Assembly (NCBI RefSeq): GCF_000383095.1
Contig: NZ_AORL01000021.1
Coordinates: 806,001-870,000 of the forward strand
Length of the DNA stretch: 64,000 nt
Direction of reading: 5' to 3'
From: Sphingomonas sp. PR090111-T3T-6A
Lineage (GTDB): Bacteria; Pseudomonadota; Alphaproteobacteria; Sphingomonadales; Sphingomonadaceae
Below, in pieces: positions 27,664 to 35,789 of this stretch. The notes beneath the pieces are model-generated. The model saw nothing but the letters and a program-made list of their open reading frames with translations, ran no database searches and was not told where the DNA came from. Position 1 is the stretch's first letter. Every line of letters starts with the position of its first letter. A program made the translations under genes and the position numbers.

Positions 27664-27693
27664 TTGTATGACATCTCTACAGTTGTCATACAA
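27664..27693. promoter_or_regulatory. Inverted pair of GntR/FadR-type operators between divergent genes
   Basis: TTGTATGACAT (27664-27674) and TTGTCATACAA (27683-27693) form a 30-base inverted repeat with 10-base perfect outer arms (TTGTATGACA/TGTCATACAA). The second element matches TNGTNNNACNA fully. Sited where it can act on both the regulator and the DUF4861 gene. Confidence 0.7.
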
Positions 27694-27746
27694 CAATGCC
27701 CCTGCTAGCCTTCGCTTCAAAGCGCATGAGGCAGAGAGAGGCTGGC

Positions 27747-28700
27747 ATGAAGAGGATCGTAAGGCGGGGCTGGCCCTGGATCGGCGCGATGGCGGCGCTG
27801 CCGATGGCGGTGGCGGGATGGTCGATGACCGAGCCGCCGGCGAAGATGCCGCCGGTCCATGTCCCGCTGGCCCCTCCCTTAGGCGCCGATCGCCAGCCGC
27901 GCGCCACCGTCATGCTGGCTCATTATCGTTACGACGACATCCTCTGGGAAAATGATCGCACGGCGCATCGCATCTATGGTCAGGCACTGGAGTCGGCCGA
28001 GCCGCCCTCCTCGTCCGGCATCGACGCATGGGGCAAGAACGTCCGCTGGCCCTTCATGGACCGGCAGCTCCGCACCGGCGATCAGCACGCCTATCATGGC
28101 GAAGGATTGGACTTCTACAACGTCAACACCTTCCGCGGCGCGGGCGGGCTCGGCATCTGGCAGGACAACAAGCTCTGGGTGTCGCGCAACTATCGCAGCT
28201 ACAAGATTCTCCAGAACGGCCCCGACGTCGCCCGTTTCGAGGTGCGCTACGCGCCCTGGCCGGTCGACGTGGATCGCAAGGCCTGGGAGACGCGGCGCTT
28301 CAGCCTTCCGCTCGGCACCAATTTCACGCGGATGGTGTCGACCATCGGCTCCGACAAGCCGGGCGTGATGCTGGTCGGCATCGGGATCGGCAAGCATCCC
28401 ACATCCGAGGCGAACGGCGCGCTCCATGTCGATCGGGCGCGGGGCACGCTCTCCTGGTGGGGGCCGGAAGACCCGGTGAAGGGCACGATGGGAGTGGCTC
28501 TGATGGTCGATCCCAAGGCCATCGCCGAAGTGCGCGAGGACGCCGACAATTATCTGGTGCTGCTGCGGGTCGAGCCGGGCAAGCCCTTCGTCTACTATAT
28601 GGGCGCCGCGTGGGACAAAGGCCTCGACTTCCGCACCGAGGCCCAGTGGGACGCCTATGTCGCCGCGCAGAAGCCGGATTTCGATCCGACACACGACTGA
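27747..28700 (+). CDS. DUF4861-family exported protein
   Basis: A 317-residue protein with an N-terminal signal or anchor (MKRIVRRGWPWIGAMAALPMAVA). The body contains DDILWENDRTAHRIYGQALE, SGIDAWGKNVRWPFMD, YHGEGLDFYNVN and RGAGGLGIWQDNKLWVS, the conserved blocks of DUF4861, a family that co-occurs with GH105 and pectin genes. The start at 27747 follows AGAGAGG. It diverges from the GntR gene over the operator pair, so it is probably induced with the uronate genes. Its biochemical role is not known to me; conserved W, N, D, R, H and E residues and an extracytoplasmic location suggest a carbohydrate-active enzyme (inference). Confidence 0.85.
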   Translation: MKRIVRRGWPWIGAMAALPMAVAGWSMTEPPAKMPPVHVPLAPPLGADRQPRATVMLAHYRYDDILWENDRTAHRIYGQALESAEPPSSSGIDAWGKNVRWPFMDRQLRTGDQHAYHGEGLDFYNVNTFRGAGGLGIWQDNKLWVSRNYRSYKILQNGPDVARFEVRYAPWPVDVDRKAWETRRFSLPLGTNFTRMVSTIGSDKPGVMLVGIGIGKHPTSEANGALHVDRARGTLSWWGPEDPVKGTMGVALMVDPKAIAEVREDADNYLVLLRVEPGKPFVYYMGAAWDKGLDFRTEAQWDAYVAAQKPDFDPTHD

Positions 28701-28715
28701 CGGCCTGCCCCAAAG

Positions 28716-28750
28716 CCGGTGCGCCTCCGCTCCCGCGAGAGGCGCACCGG
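28716..28750. terminator. Hairpin between convergent DUF4861 and TonB receptor genes
   Basis: A 12-base perfect stem CCGGTGCGCCTC/GAGGCGCACCGG with an 11-base loop, 16 bases after one stop codon and 11 before the other. Neither flank has a long T run (minus side CTTTGG), so it is a bidirectional terminator-like hairpin, not a textbook one. Confidence 0.5.
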
Positions 28751-28760
28751 TCGAATATCC

Positions 28761-31061
28761 CTACAGGACCACCCTGAACGTCACGCCCGCCGTGCGCGGC
28801 GTGCCGAGCTGGCCACCATAAGCAAAAGTGCCGCCACCGACGATCGAGCTGGCGCCGAGGTTCTGATAATAGGTCTTGTCGAAAGCATTATCGATCCACG
28901 CCGAGGCATCGTAGCGGCCATGGCCGAAGGTCGCACCCACGCGGAAGCTGGCGAGGCCGTAACCCGGAATGCGGCCATAAGGCCCGTCGTCCACCGTGCC
29001 GTACATGTTGGACCGATAGGCATAGCGCGCGATCGCATAGGGCTCGACCCCATGGCCCGCGTCGAAGCGATATTCGGCGATCGCGTTGGCCGTCCATTTG
29101 GGCGACTGATAGACGCGGGAGCCGGTCAGGTCGCAGCTCCCGCTGACGCCCACGGGGCAAGGCGCGTTGTGATAGGCGGTGTAGCGTGCATCGTTGAACG
29201 CGCCGTTGACGGTGAGCGTCAGTTCGCGCGTCACGTCCCAGCTCGCATCCGCCTCGATGCCGCGCGCGCGCACCTTGCCGACATTGGCGAGATAGGACTT
29301 CGCACCGTTCAGCGGATAGATATTCGCCTGCAAGCCATTGAGGATCGTCCAGTAGGCGCTGAGATCGAGAGTGAGCCGCTTGTCGAATAGCTGCTGCTTC
29401 AGGCCGATCTCGTAATTGTGGACCTTCTCCGGCTTGAGCACGAGCGGCGTCCCCGTCGACACGGAGGAATTGAGGTTGAGCCCCGCCCCCTTGTAGCCGG
29501 TCGACGCCGAGGCATAAGCGAGCAGCCCTTCGGTCGGCTTCCACGACAGGCTGCCCAACCACGAGACATTATTGCCCTTCACCGACACGTCGTAGTGGAA
29601 GGGGATCGAGGTCGCCGCATAGGGCGTGCCCTTCGTCGAGGTGTCGGAGAGGCCGTCGCGCTTGTCGTGGGTGTAGCGGATGCCGCCGGTCAGCGTGATC
29701 GTGTCGGTGATCTTGTAGTTCGCCTGACCGAAGGCGGCGATGCTGTCCACGCTGGTGTCGACGTCGTCGATATATTGCGATCCGGGCGCGACGCTGATCG
29801 CCGCCGCGTTCGGGTTCGAGAGGCGCGCGAAGGTGGTATAGAAGGCCGACGCGTCGGTGCCGAACTGGTTGAGGATGTAATGATCCTTCAGCCGCTGGTG
29901 GAAATAGAAGGCGCCGAGCTGCCAGCTCAGCCGCCCGCCGGGCGCGGAAGCGAGGCGAAGCTCCTGCGACACCTGCCGGTCGCGCGTCTTGGCGACGTTC
30001 ACCTGGATGATGTCGAGCGGGGTGCCGTCCGAATCCTGAAGCGGATTGAAGTGCCAGTAGCGATAGGCGGTGATCGAGCTGGCGGTCGCGAAGCCAAGGT
30101 CCCAATCCGCCTGAAGCGAGGCGCCCCACTGGTTCGTCCGCATCCGCTGGGGCGCGTTGTTGAGCGTGTGGTGCGTGCTCGCATCCGGCACATAGCCGAG
30201 TGCCGCCAATGCCTGTAGCGTCCGCGCGGTCGAGACGCCGATGCCGGCGGGCAGCACCTGCTTCGTCACGCTGACGCAGCAGGTGTCCGACTCCCTGGAA
30301 TAATCGGCGATGGCGCGGATGGTGAGCTTGTCGCTCGGCGTTGCCAGAAGCTGCACGCGCCCGCCACGCCGGCCGACGCTGTTGGCGTCCTTGCCCGTGG
30401 TGTCGTTGTCGAGCACCCCGTTGCGATGGGTGTTGAAGCCGGTGATGCGGAACGCCAGCAGCCCGTCGACCAGCGGCCCGGTGACGCTCAGACGTTGCTG
30501 GTTATAGCCGTAATTGCCGCCGGACAGCTCGCCCGTCAGCCCCCATTGGAAGCTCGGCCCCCGTGTCGTGATGTTGAGCACGCCCGCCGAGCTGTTGCGC
30601 CCGAACAGCGTGCCCTGCGGCCCGCGCAGCACCTCCACCCGATCGACGTCGATCAGGTCTTCCAGCGCCATGCCGGGACGCCCCAGATAGACATTGTCGA
30701 CATAGACGCCGACCGAACTGTCCAGCCCGTCCGACGCGCTCGACACGCCGATGCCGCGGATCGCCACCGAGGAATTGCGCGGGTTGGAATTGTAGGCGGT
30801 CAAGCTCGGCACTTGCTGTTGCAGATCGGCGAGCGTGTAGGCGCCGGTCTTCTCCAGCCGCTGGCCGGACACGACCGAGAGCGCCACTGGCACGTCCTGC
30901 GCCTTCTCGGTCTGGTGGCGGGCAGTGACGACCACTTCGCCACCGTCGGCAACCGCCGCAGCCGTTACGCCGTCCGTCGTCCCCGTATCCGCCCAGCCCG
31001 GCGTCGCCGCGGCGAGAGCGATCGCGATGGCCGATGCGCCACCCCGAATATGCGTCCCCAT
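28761..31061 (-). CDS. TonB-dependent receptor next to sulfonate locus
   Basis: A 766-residue outer-membrane receptor. A signal peptide (ending TPGWAD), TonB-box region GEVVVTARHQ and plug motifs DVPVALSVV, VAIRGIGVSS, VEVLRGPQGTLFGRNSSAGVLNI are followed by the barrel ending in VTFRVVL. It is transcribed away from the aldo/keto reductase-TauD-ABC genes across a 170-base gap. That gap lacks the GntR element of the uronate locus, so I group this receptor with the sulfonate genes. The ligand could be a sulfate ester or sulfonate too large for porins; this is inference. Confidence 0.9.
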   Translation of the reverse strand: MGTHIRGGASAIAIALAAATPGWADTGTTDGVTAAAVADGGEVVVTARHQTEKAQDVPVALSVVSGQRLEKTGAYTLADLQQQVPSLTAYNSNPRNSSVAIRGIGVSSASDGLDSSVGVYVDNVYLGRPGMALEDLIDVDRVEVLRGPQGTLFGRNSSAGVLNITTRGPSFQWGLTGELSGGNYGYNQQRLSVTGPLVDGLLAFRITGFNTHRNGVLDNDTTGKDANSVGRRGGRVQLLATPSDKLTIRAIADYSRESDTCCVSVTKQVLPAGIGVSTARTLQALAALGYVPDASTHHTLNNAPQRMRTNQWGASLQADWDLGFATASSITAYRYWHFNPLQDSDGTPLDIIQVNVAKTRDRQVSQELRLASAPGGRLSWQLGAFYFHQRLKDHYILNQFGTDASAFYTTFARLSNPNAAAISVAPGSQYIDDVDTSVDSIAAFGQANYKITDTITLTGGIRYTHDKRDGLSDTSTKGTPYAATSIPFHYDVSVKGNNVSWLGSLSWKPTEGLLAYASASTGYKGAGLNLNSSVSTGTPLVLKPEKVHNYEIGLKQQLFDKRLTLDLSAYWTILNGLQANIYPLNGAKSYLANVGKVRARGIEADASWDVTRELTLTVNGAFNDARYTAYHNAPCPVGVSGSCDLTGSRVYQSPKWTANAIAEYRFDAGHGVEPYAIARYAYRSNMYGTVDDGPYGRIPGYGLASFRVGATFGHGRYDASAWIDNAFDKTYYQNLGASSIVGGGTFAYGGQLGTPRTAGVTFRVVL

Positions 31062-31103
31062 AAATCAGCCCTTCCCTTTCGTCGGGCGTCATGGCTTAAT
31101 TTC

Positions 31104-31126
31104 CTAGTTTCCTACTAGTGAACTAG
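31104..31126. promoter_or_regulatory. Inverted repeat CTAGTT...AACTAG in divergent promoter gap
   Basis: Six-base perfect outer arms, 11 bases apart, enclose a central ACTAGT palindrome; CTAG occurs three times in 23 bases. It lies 43 bases upstream of the TonB receptor start and about 105 bases upstream of the aldo/keto reductase start. Candidate operator for a shared regulator; the regulator is not identified. Confidence 0.4.
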
Positions 31127-31231
31127 AGATTCTCTCTCGGGGACAAATTTTTGTGTGTCGATCGAGGGCCGCGATCCGGTTCTCATGGATCGGACCGGAG
31201 CAGGCCGGTGGAGTAACGCAAGGAGGCAGGA

Positions 31232-32185
31232 ATGGCCCTGATCGGTTCAAGGGAGGTCGGCGCGCAGGGTTTCGGCGCGATGGGGCTCTCGCACAGCTAC
31301 GGCCACGCGGACGACGCGGAGTCGCTCATCACGCTGCATCGCGCGATCGATCTGGGCATCGTCTTCTTCGATACGGCAACCGGTTACGGCCTCGGCCATA
31401 ATGAAGAGCTGCTCGGCCGCGCCATCCGCCAAAACCGCGACCGGCTGCTGATCGCCAGCAAGTTCACCCATCGCTCGCACGGCAGCGATACGCCCTCCGT
31501 CACGGCGCGACAGGCTGTCGAGGCGAGCCTGAAGCGGCTCGGCGTCGATCATATCGATCTCTATTATCTCCACCGCATTGATCCGGCGATCCCGGTCGAG
31601 GACTCGATCGGCCAGCTCGGACGCCTGCGCGACGAGGGCAAGATCGGCGGCGTCGGCATCTCGGAGGCGAGCGCCGAGCAGCTCCGCCTCGCCCATGCCA
31701 CCACGCCGATCACCGCGCTCCAGAGCGAATATTCGCTGTGGACGCGCGATGTGGAGGACGAGATCCTGCCCACCGCGCGCGAACTCGGCATCGCTTTCGT
31801 CGCTTATTCCCCTCTCGGGCGCGGCTTCCTCGCCGGTGGCGCGCCGACCGAGGCGGACGATCGCCGCAACGTCCATCCGCGCTTTCAGGAAGAGGCCGTC
31901 CGCGCCAATGCGCGCCGCCGCCGCGTGATCGAGGATGCCGCCGAGCGGCTCCACCTCACGCCCGCGCAGGTGAGCCTTGCCTGGGTGCTCTCCAAGGATG
32001 TGGTGCCGATCCCCGGCACGCGGCACGTCCGCCATCTCGAAGACAATTGGGCGGCCAATGGCATCGCCCTCGACAGCGAGACCATCGCCGATCTGGAGGC
32101 CGCCTTCCCGCGCGGCGCGACCGTCGGCGCCCGCTACCCGGCCGAGCAGATGAAGCTGGTGCCGCCCGCCCGGGCCTACGCCTGA
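31232..32185 (+). CDS. Aldo/keto reductase
   Basis: A 317-residue NADPH-dependent oxidoreductase. The AKR catalytic tetrad is readable: Asp47 and Tyr52 (FFDTATGYG), Lys77 (IASKFTH) and His114 (YYLHRIDP). GGVGISEASAEQL and the NADP-binding VPIPGTRHVRHLEDN near the C-terminus also fit. The start at 31232 follows AAGGAGG. First gene of a run with TauD-type dioxygenase and ABC transporter genes. It may reduce the aldehyde released by oxidative cleavage of an alkyl sulfate or sulfonate (inference). Confidence 0.92.
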   Translation: MALIGSREVGAQGFGAMGLSHSYGHADDAESLITLHRAIDLGIVFFDTATGYGLGHNEELLGRAIRQNRDRLLIASKFTHRSHGSDTPSVTARQAVEASLKRLGVDHIDLYYLHRIDPAIPVEDSIGQLGRLRDEGKIGGVGISEASAEQLRLAHATTPITALQSEYSLWTRDVEDEILPTARELGIAFVAYSPLGRGFLAGGAPTEADDRRNVHPRFQEEAVRANARRRRVIEDAAERLHLTPAQVSLAWVLSKDVVPIPGTRHVRHLEDNWAANGIALDSETIADLEAAFPRGATVGARYPAEQMKLVPPARAYA

Positions 32186-32209
32186 CCCCGCCAAGCAGAG
32201 GAGGATGAG

Positions 32210-33178
32210 ATGAGCGCAATCGATATTCTGGAGCGGCCGCAGGCCGACTATCAGCGCATCACGGTCGAGCCGGTGACGCCGGTGATCGGCGCCGAGATCG
32301 GCAATGTCGATCTCTCGCAACCGCTCGACCCGCGCACCTTCGCCGAGATCCGCGAGGCGATCCGCCAGTATCGCGTGATCTTCTTCCGCGATCAGCAGCT
32401 TTCCAACGATGCGCTGAAGGCGTTCGGCCGCAACTTCGGCCCGCTCACCCCCGCGCATCCGATCGCCGAGGGGCTGGAGGAGCACCCCGAGATCTGGGAG
32501 CGCACGATCGACGAATATCGCGTGCGGCGCACCCATAACGATACGCTGCCGCCGGGCCGCACCCCGCCGCGCGACTATAAGGGATGGCATATCGACATCA
32601 CCTTCGTCGCCAACCCCAACGCCTATTCGATCCTCTATGGCGTCGAAATCCCGCCTTATGGCGGCGACACGCTGTTCTCCAATCTGGTCGAGGCCTATCG
32701 CGGGTTGTCGCCGCAGATCCAGTCGCTGATCGACGGGCTTCAGGCGGTCCACCGCACCAGCGGCTATGATTTCGGCCGCGAGAAGAAGCCGCGCCGAGAC
32801 GGGCGCTCGACCGGGCCGTTCGTGTCGCTGCACCCATTGGTGCGCGTCCATCCCGAGACGGGCGAAAAGTTGCTCTTCCTCAATCCGGGCACGACCAGCC
32901 ACATCGTCGGCCTGAAGGAGCGCGAGAGTCAGGCCCTGCTCGATCTGCTCTATGGCGAGGTGACGCGACCCGAATATCAGGTCCGCTTCCATTGGCGGCC
33001 GAAATCGCTGGTGGTGTGGGACAATCAGGCCGTCGCCCATGCCGGGCCGATCGATTATGCCCATTTCGAGCTGCCGCGCGCGGTGCGCCGCATCACGACG
33101 GCGGGCGAGTTGCCGAAGGGACCGGATGGCTTCACCTCGCGCCCGCTGGAGGGCGAACTCTTCAACGTGCTCGGCTGA
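32210..33178 (+). CDS. TauD/TfdA-family Fe(II)/2-oxoglutarate dioxygenase
   Basis: A 322-residue dioxygenase. The iron triad is visible as KGWHIDITF (His127, Asp129) and VAHAGPIDY (His277), with arginines at 290-294 (LPRAVRRITT) for 2-oxoglutarate. Family members oxidatively release sulfite from taurine or sulfate/aldehyde from alkyl sulfate esters (AtsK). Followed directly (one-base overlap) by the ABC solute-binding gene, which supports a role in sulfur scavenging. TauD versus AtsK specificity cannot be told by eye. Confidence 0.9.
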   Translation: MSAIDILERPQADYQRITVEPVTPVIGAEIGNVDLSQPLDPRTFAEIREAIRQYRVIFFRDQQLSNDALKAFGRNFGPLTPAHPIAEGLEEHPEIWERTIDEYRVRRTHNDTLPPGRTPPRDYKGWHIDITFVANPNAYSILYGVEIPPYGGDTLFSNLVEAYRGLSPQIQSLIDGLQAVHRTSGYDFGREKKPRRDGRSTGPFVSLHPLVRVHPETGEKLLFLNPGTTSHIVGLKERESQALLDLLYGEVTRPEYQVRFHWRPKSLVVWDNQAVAHAGPIDYAHFELPRAVRRITTAGELPKGPDGFTSRPLEGELFNVLG

Positions 33179-34269
33179 TGCCCGCCGCAGCGCCCCGGCT
33201 CCCGCGCGGTTCGATCCCGCTCGCCGCTTTCGTGGCGGTGTCGATCGCGCTGCTCTTCGCTTTCGCACCCGCATGGCGGGGGGCGGAGGCGAAGGCCGGG
33301 GCGTTGTCGCTCGACGCCCCCCTCCCCGACCGGGTGCCGCCCGGCGTGGTGCTGAGGGTCGGCGATCCGGCGACCAAATGGATCGTCCAGCATGAGGGCT
33401 GGGACGAGGCGCTGCCCTTCCGCATCCAGTGGGCGGAGATCACCGGCGGCCCGGACACGACCGAGGCCTTCCACGCCGGCGCGCTGGACGTCGGCTTCGG
33501 CGCCAACGTGCCGCCCATCCATGCCGACTGGGCGGGCATCCCCGTCCGCATCGTAGCCTTCCGCCAGTTCGCGGAGCCGAGCCATCCGGCGGCGTGGGTG
33601 TTCGGCATCGCGCCGCGCTCGGGCATCCGCACGCTGGCGGACCTGAAGGGCAAGCGCATCGCCTTCAGCCCCAGTCAGGTGCAGGCGCAGGTGGTGCTGG
33701 AGACGCTGCGCGCGCTCCATATCTCGACGAAGGACGTCACGCTGGTGGAACTACCCTCCAGCATCGGCGGCGACGTCTACACCAACGCGCTGGCGAGCGG
33801 CGAGGTGGATGCCGCCCCGCTCGGCGCGGGCCTCGTGGCGGAACGCTATGTCAGCAAGTTCGGCGAGCGCGGCGCGCGCCTGCTCGCCCACCCCGCCTTC
33901 CGCGACGATGGCGGCGCCATCTATGTGCCGGAAACGGTGCTCGCCGATCCGGGCAAGGCGGCGGCGCTCAGGCTCTACGTCCAGCTCTGGGGCCGCGCGC
34001 AGGCATGGGCCAACGCCCACCCGGAGGAACTGGCCGAAGGCTATTACGCCAAAGTGCGCGGCCTGCCGATCGCGGACGCCCGGCTTCAGGTGAACGCGCT
34101 CGGCCCCGTCGGCATCCCGCACGACTGGGGTGACGCGACCCGCTTCCAGCAGGCGGCGATCGACATCCTCGCGCCGCAGACAGGCCGCCCGACCTTTGAC
34201 GCCGCCCGCCTGTTCGACCCCCGTTTCGAAACCATCGCCGCCGACGGCGCCAAGGGAGATCGCGGATGA
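33178..34269 (+). CDS. ABC transporter substrate-binding protein, sulfonate/nitrate type
   Basis: A 363-residue binding protein with an N-terminal signal or anchor segment (IPLAAFVAVSIALLFAFA). The SsuA-like fold is indicated by LRVGDPATKWIVQ, FHAGALDVGFGANVPPIHADWAGIPVRIVAF, IRTLADLKGKRIAFSPSQVQAQVVLETL and DVYTNALASGEVDA. ATG 33178 overlaps the dioxygenase stop by one base; the stop overlaps the permease start (ATGA). Delivers a sulfonate, sulfate ester or related anion to the permease. Confidence 0.88.
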   Translation: MPAAAPRLPRGSIPLAAFVAVSIALLFAFAPAWRGAEAKAGALSLDAPLPDRVPPGVVLRVGDPATKWIVQHEGWDEALPFRIQWAEITGGPDTTEAFHAGALDVGFGANVPPIHADWAGIPVRIVAFRQFAEPSHPAAWVFGIAPRSGIRTLADLKGKRIAFSPSQVQAQVVLETLRALHISTKDVTLVELPSSIGGDVYTNALASGEVDAAPLGAGLVAERYVSKFGERGARLLAHPAFRDDGGAIYVPETVLADPGKAAALRLYVQLWGRAQAWANAHPEELAEGYYAKVRGLPIADARLQVNALGPVGIPHDWGDATRFQQAAIDILAPQTGRPTFDAARLFDPRFETIAADGAKGDRG

Positions 34270-35096
34270 ATGCGCTGACCGACATCCACGCCGCGCACCC
34301 CGCCGCCCCGCCGCCCGCCGCGCATCGGCTGAGCATGGATGCGCCCGCCCGCTTCGGGCTGCTGCTGGGGCCGGCGCTGCTGCTGCTCTACTGGGCGGTG
34401 CTGTCGGTGACGGGGTTCCTCGATCCGCACATCCTGCCCGCGCCATGGACGGCGGTGACGACGGCGGTCCAGTTGATCCGCGAGGGGCGGCTTCAGGAGC
34501 ATCTCGCCGTCTCCGCCGGGCGCGCGGCGGCGGGGCTGCTGCTCGGTTCGGCGACGGGGGTGGCCTTCGCGCTGCTGTCCGGCCTGACGCTGCTCGGCGG
34601 CTATGTGATCGACGGGCTGGTGCAGCTGAAGCGCGGCATCCCGATCCTCGCGCTGATCCCCTTCATGATCCTCTGGCTCGGCATCGGCGAGCCGATGAAG
34701 GTGGCGGTGATCGCCACCTCCGTCTTCTTCCCCATCTACATCCAGACGCACACCGCCCTGCGCGCCATCGATCTGCGCCATGTCGAACTGGCCGAGACGC
34801 TGCGGTTGAGCCGCTGGCAGTTCCTGCGCCATATCGTCTTGCCGGGGGCGCTGCCGGGCTTCCTCACCGGCCTGCGCTTCGGCGCGACGGCGGCGTGGCT
34901 GGCGCTGGTGGTGGTGGAGCAGCTCAATGCCACCAGCGGGATCGGCTATATGGTCACCCTCGCCCGCAACTATGCGCAGACGGACGTGATGCTGGTGGGG
35001 CTAGTCGTGTACGCGTTGCTTGGCTTTGGTTCGGATGCGGTGGTGCGGATCGTCGAACGCCGCGCGCTGCGCTGGCGCCGGACGCTCGGCCGATGA
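34266..35096 (+). CDS. ABC transporter permease, SsuC/TauC type
   Basis: A 276-residue inner-membrane subunit with about six hydrophobic helices. The EAA coupling loop is visible as ELAETLRLSRWQFLRHIVLPGALPGFLTGLR. Overlaps both neighbours by ATGA, giving strict stoichiometric coupling of binding protein, permease and ATPase. Confidence 0.92.
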   Translation: MNALTDIHAAHPAAPPPAAHRLSMDAPARFGLLLGPALLLLYWAVLSVTGFLDPHILPAPWTAVTTAVQLIREGRLQEHLAVSAGRAAAGLLLGSATGVAFALLSGLTLLGGYVIDGLVQLKRGIPILALIPFMILWLGIGEPMKVAVIATSVFFPIYIQTHTALRAIDLRHVELAETLRLSRWQFLRHIVLPGALPGFLTGLRFGATAAWLALVVVEQLNATSGIGYMVTLARNYAQTDVMLVGLVVYALLGFGSDAVVRIVERRALRWRRTLGR

Positions 35097-35785
35097 GCGC
35101 CGCGGTTCGCGTGCGCGGGCTGGCCCGCCGCTACACGCTGAAGGGCGTGCTCAACGGCGTCGATCTCGACGTCGCGCCGGGCGAGTTCGTGGCGCTGCTC
35201 GGGCGCAGCGGCTCGGGCAAGTCGACGCTGCTGCGCGCGCTCGCCGGGCTCGACCATGAGGCCGAGGGCACAGGCGAGATCGTCGTGCCGGAACGGACCT
35301 CCGTGGTGTTTCAGGATGCGCGGCTGCTGCCGTGGATGCGGCTGATCGACAATGTCGTGCTGGGGCTGGGCGGCCGCGAGGCCCGCGCGCAGGGCCAGCG
35401 CGCGCTCGCGGAGGTCGGTCTTGCTGGACGCGAGCTGGACTGGCCGCACGAGCTTTCCGGCGGCGAGCAGCAGCGCGTGGCGCTCGCCCGCGCGCTGGTT
35501 CGCGCGCCGGAGCTGCTGCTGGCGGACGAGCCCTTCGGCGCGCTCGATGCGCTCACCCGCGTCCGGATGCATGCGCTGCTGCGTCGCCTGTCGGAGGCCC
35601 ATGATCCGGCCGTGCTGCTCGTCACCCACGATATCGATGAGGCCATCCTCCTCGCCGACCGCATCGTGGTGCTCGATGATGGGCGGCTGAGCGCCGACAT
35701 CGCCATCCGTTCGTCCGACCGGAAGGAGCAGGCCCCCGTCGTCCGGGAACGCCTGCTGGCGACGCTGAGCCTCGGCGCGCGCTGA
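35093..35785 (+). CDS. ABC transporter ATP-binding protein, SsuB/TauB type
   Basis: A 230-residue ATPase with all motifs: Walker A GRSGSGKST (residues 37-45), Q-loop VFQDARLLPW, signature LSGGEQQRVALARAL, Walker B LLLADEPFGALDA and switch histidine in LLVTHDIDEA. The VFQDxRLLPW and THDIDEA forms are typical of the nitrate/sulfonate/taurine importer class. Last gene of the operon, 4 bases before the convergent LysR gene. Confidence 0.93.
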   Translation: MSAAVRVRGLARRYTLKGVLNGVDLDVAPGEFVALLGRSGSGKSTLLRALAGLDHEAEGTGEIVVPERTSVVFQDARLLPWMRLIDNVVLGLGGREARAQGQRALAEVGLAGRELDWPHELSGGEQQRVALARALVRAPELLLADEPFGALDALTRVRMHALLRRLSEAHDPAVLLVTHDIDEAILLADRIVVLDDGRLSADIAIRSSDRKEQAPVVRERLLATLSLGAR

Positions 35786-35789
35786 CCGG

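Noticed and set aside
31247-33274. 675-residue minus-strand frame opposite the reductase and dioxygenase
   Set aside because: Antisense to two genes with intact catalytic residues; composition is that of a shadow frame.
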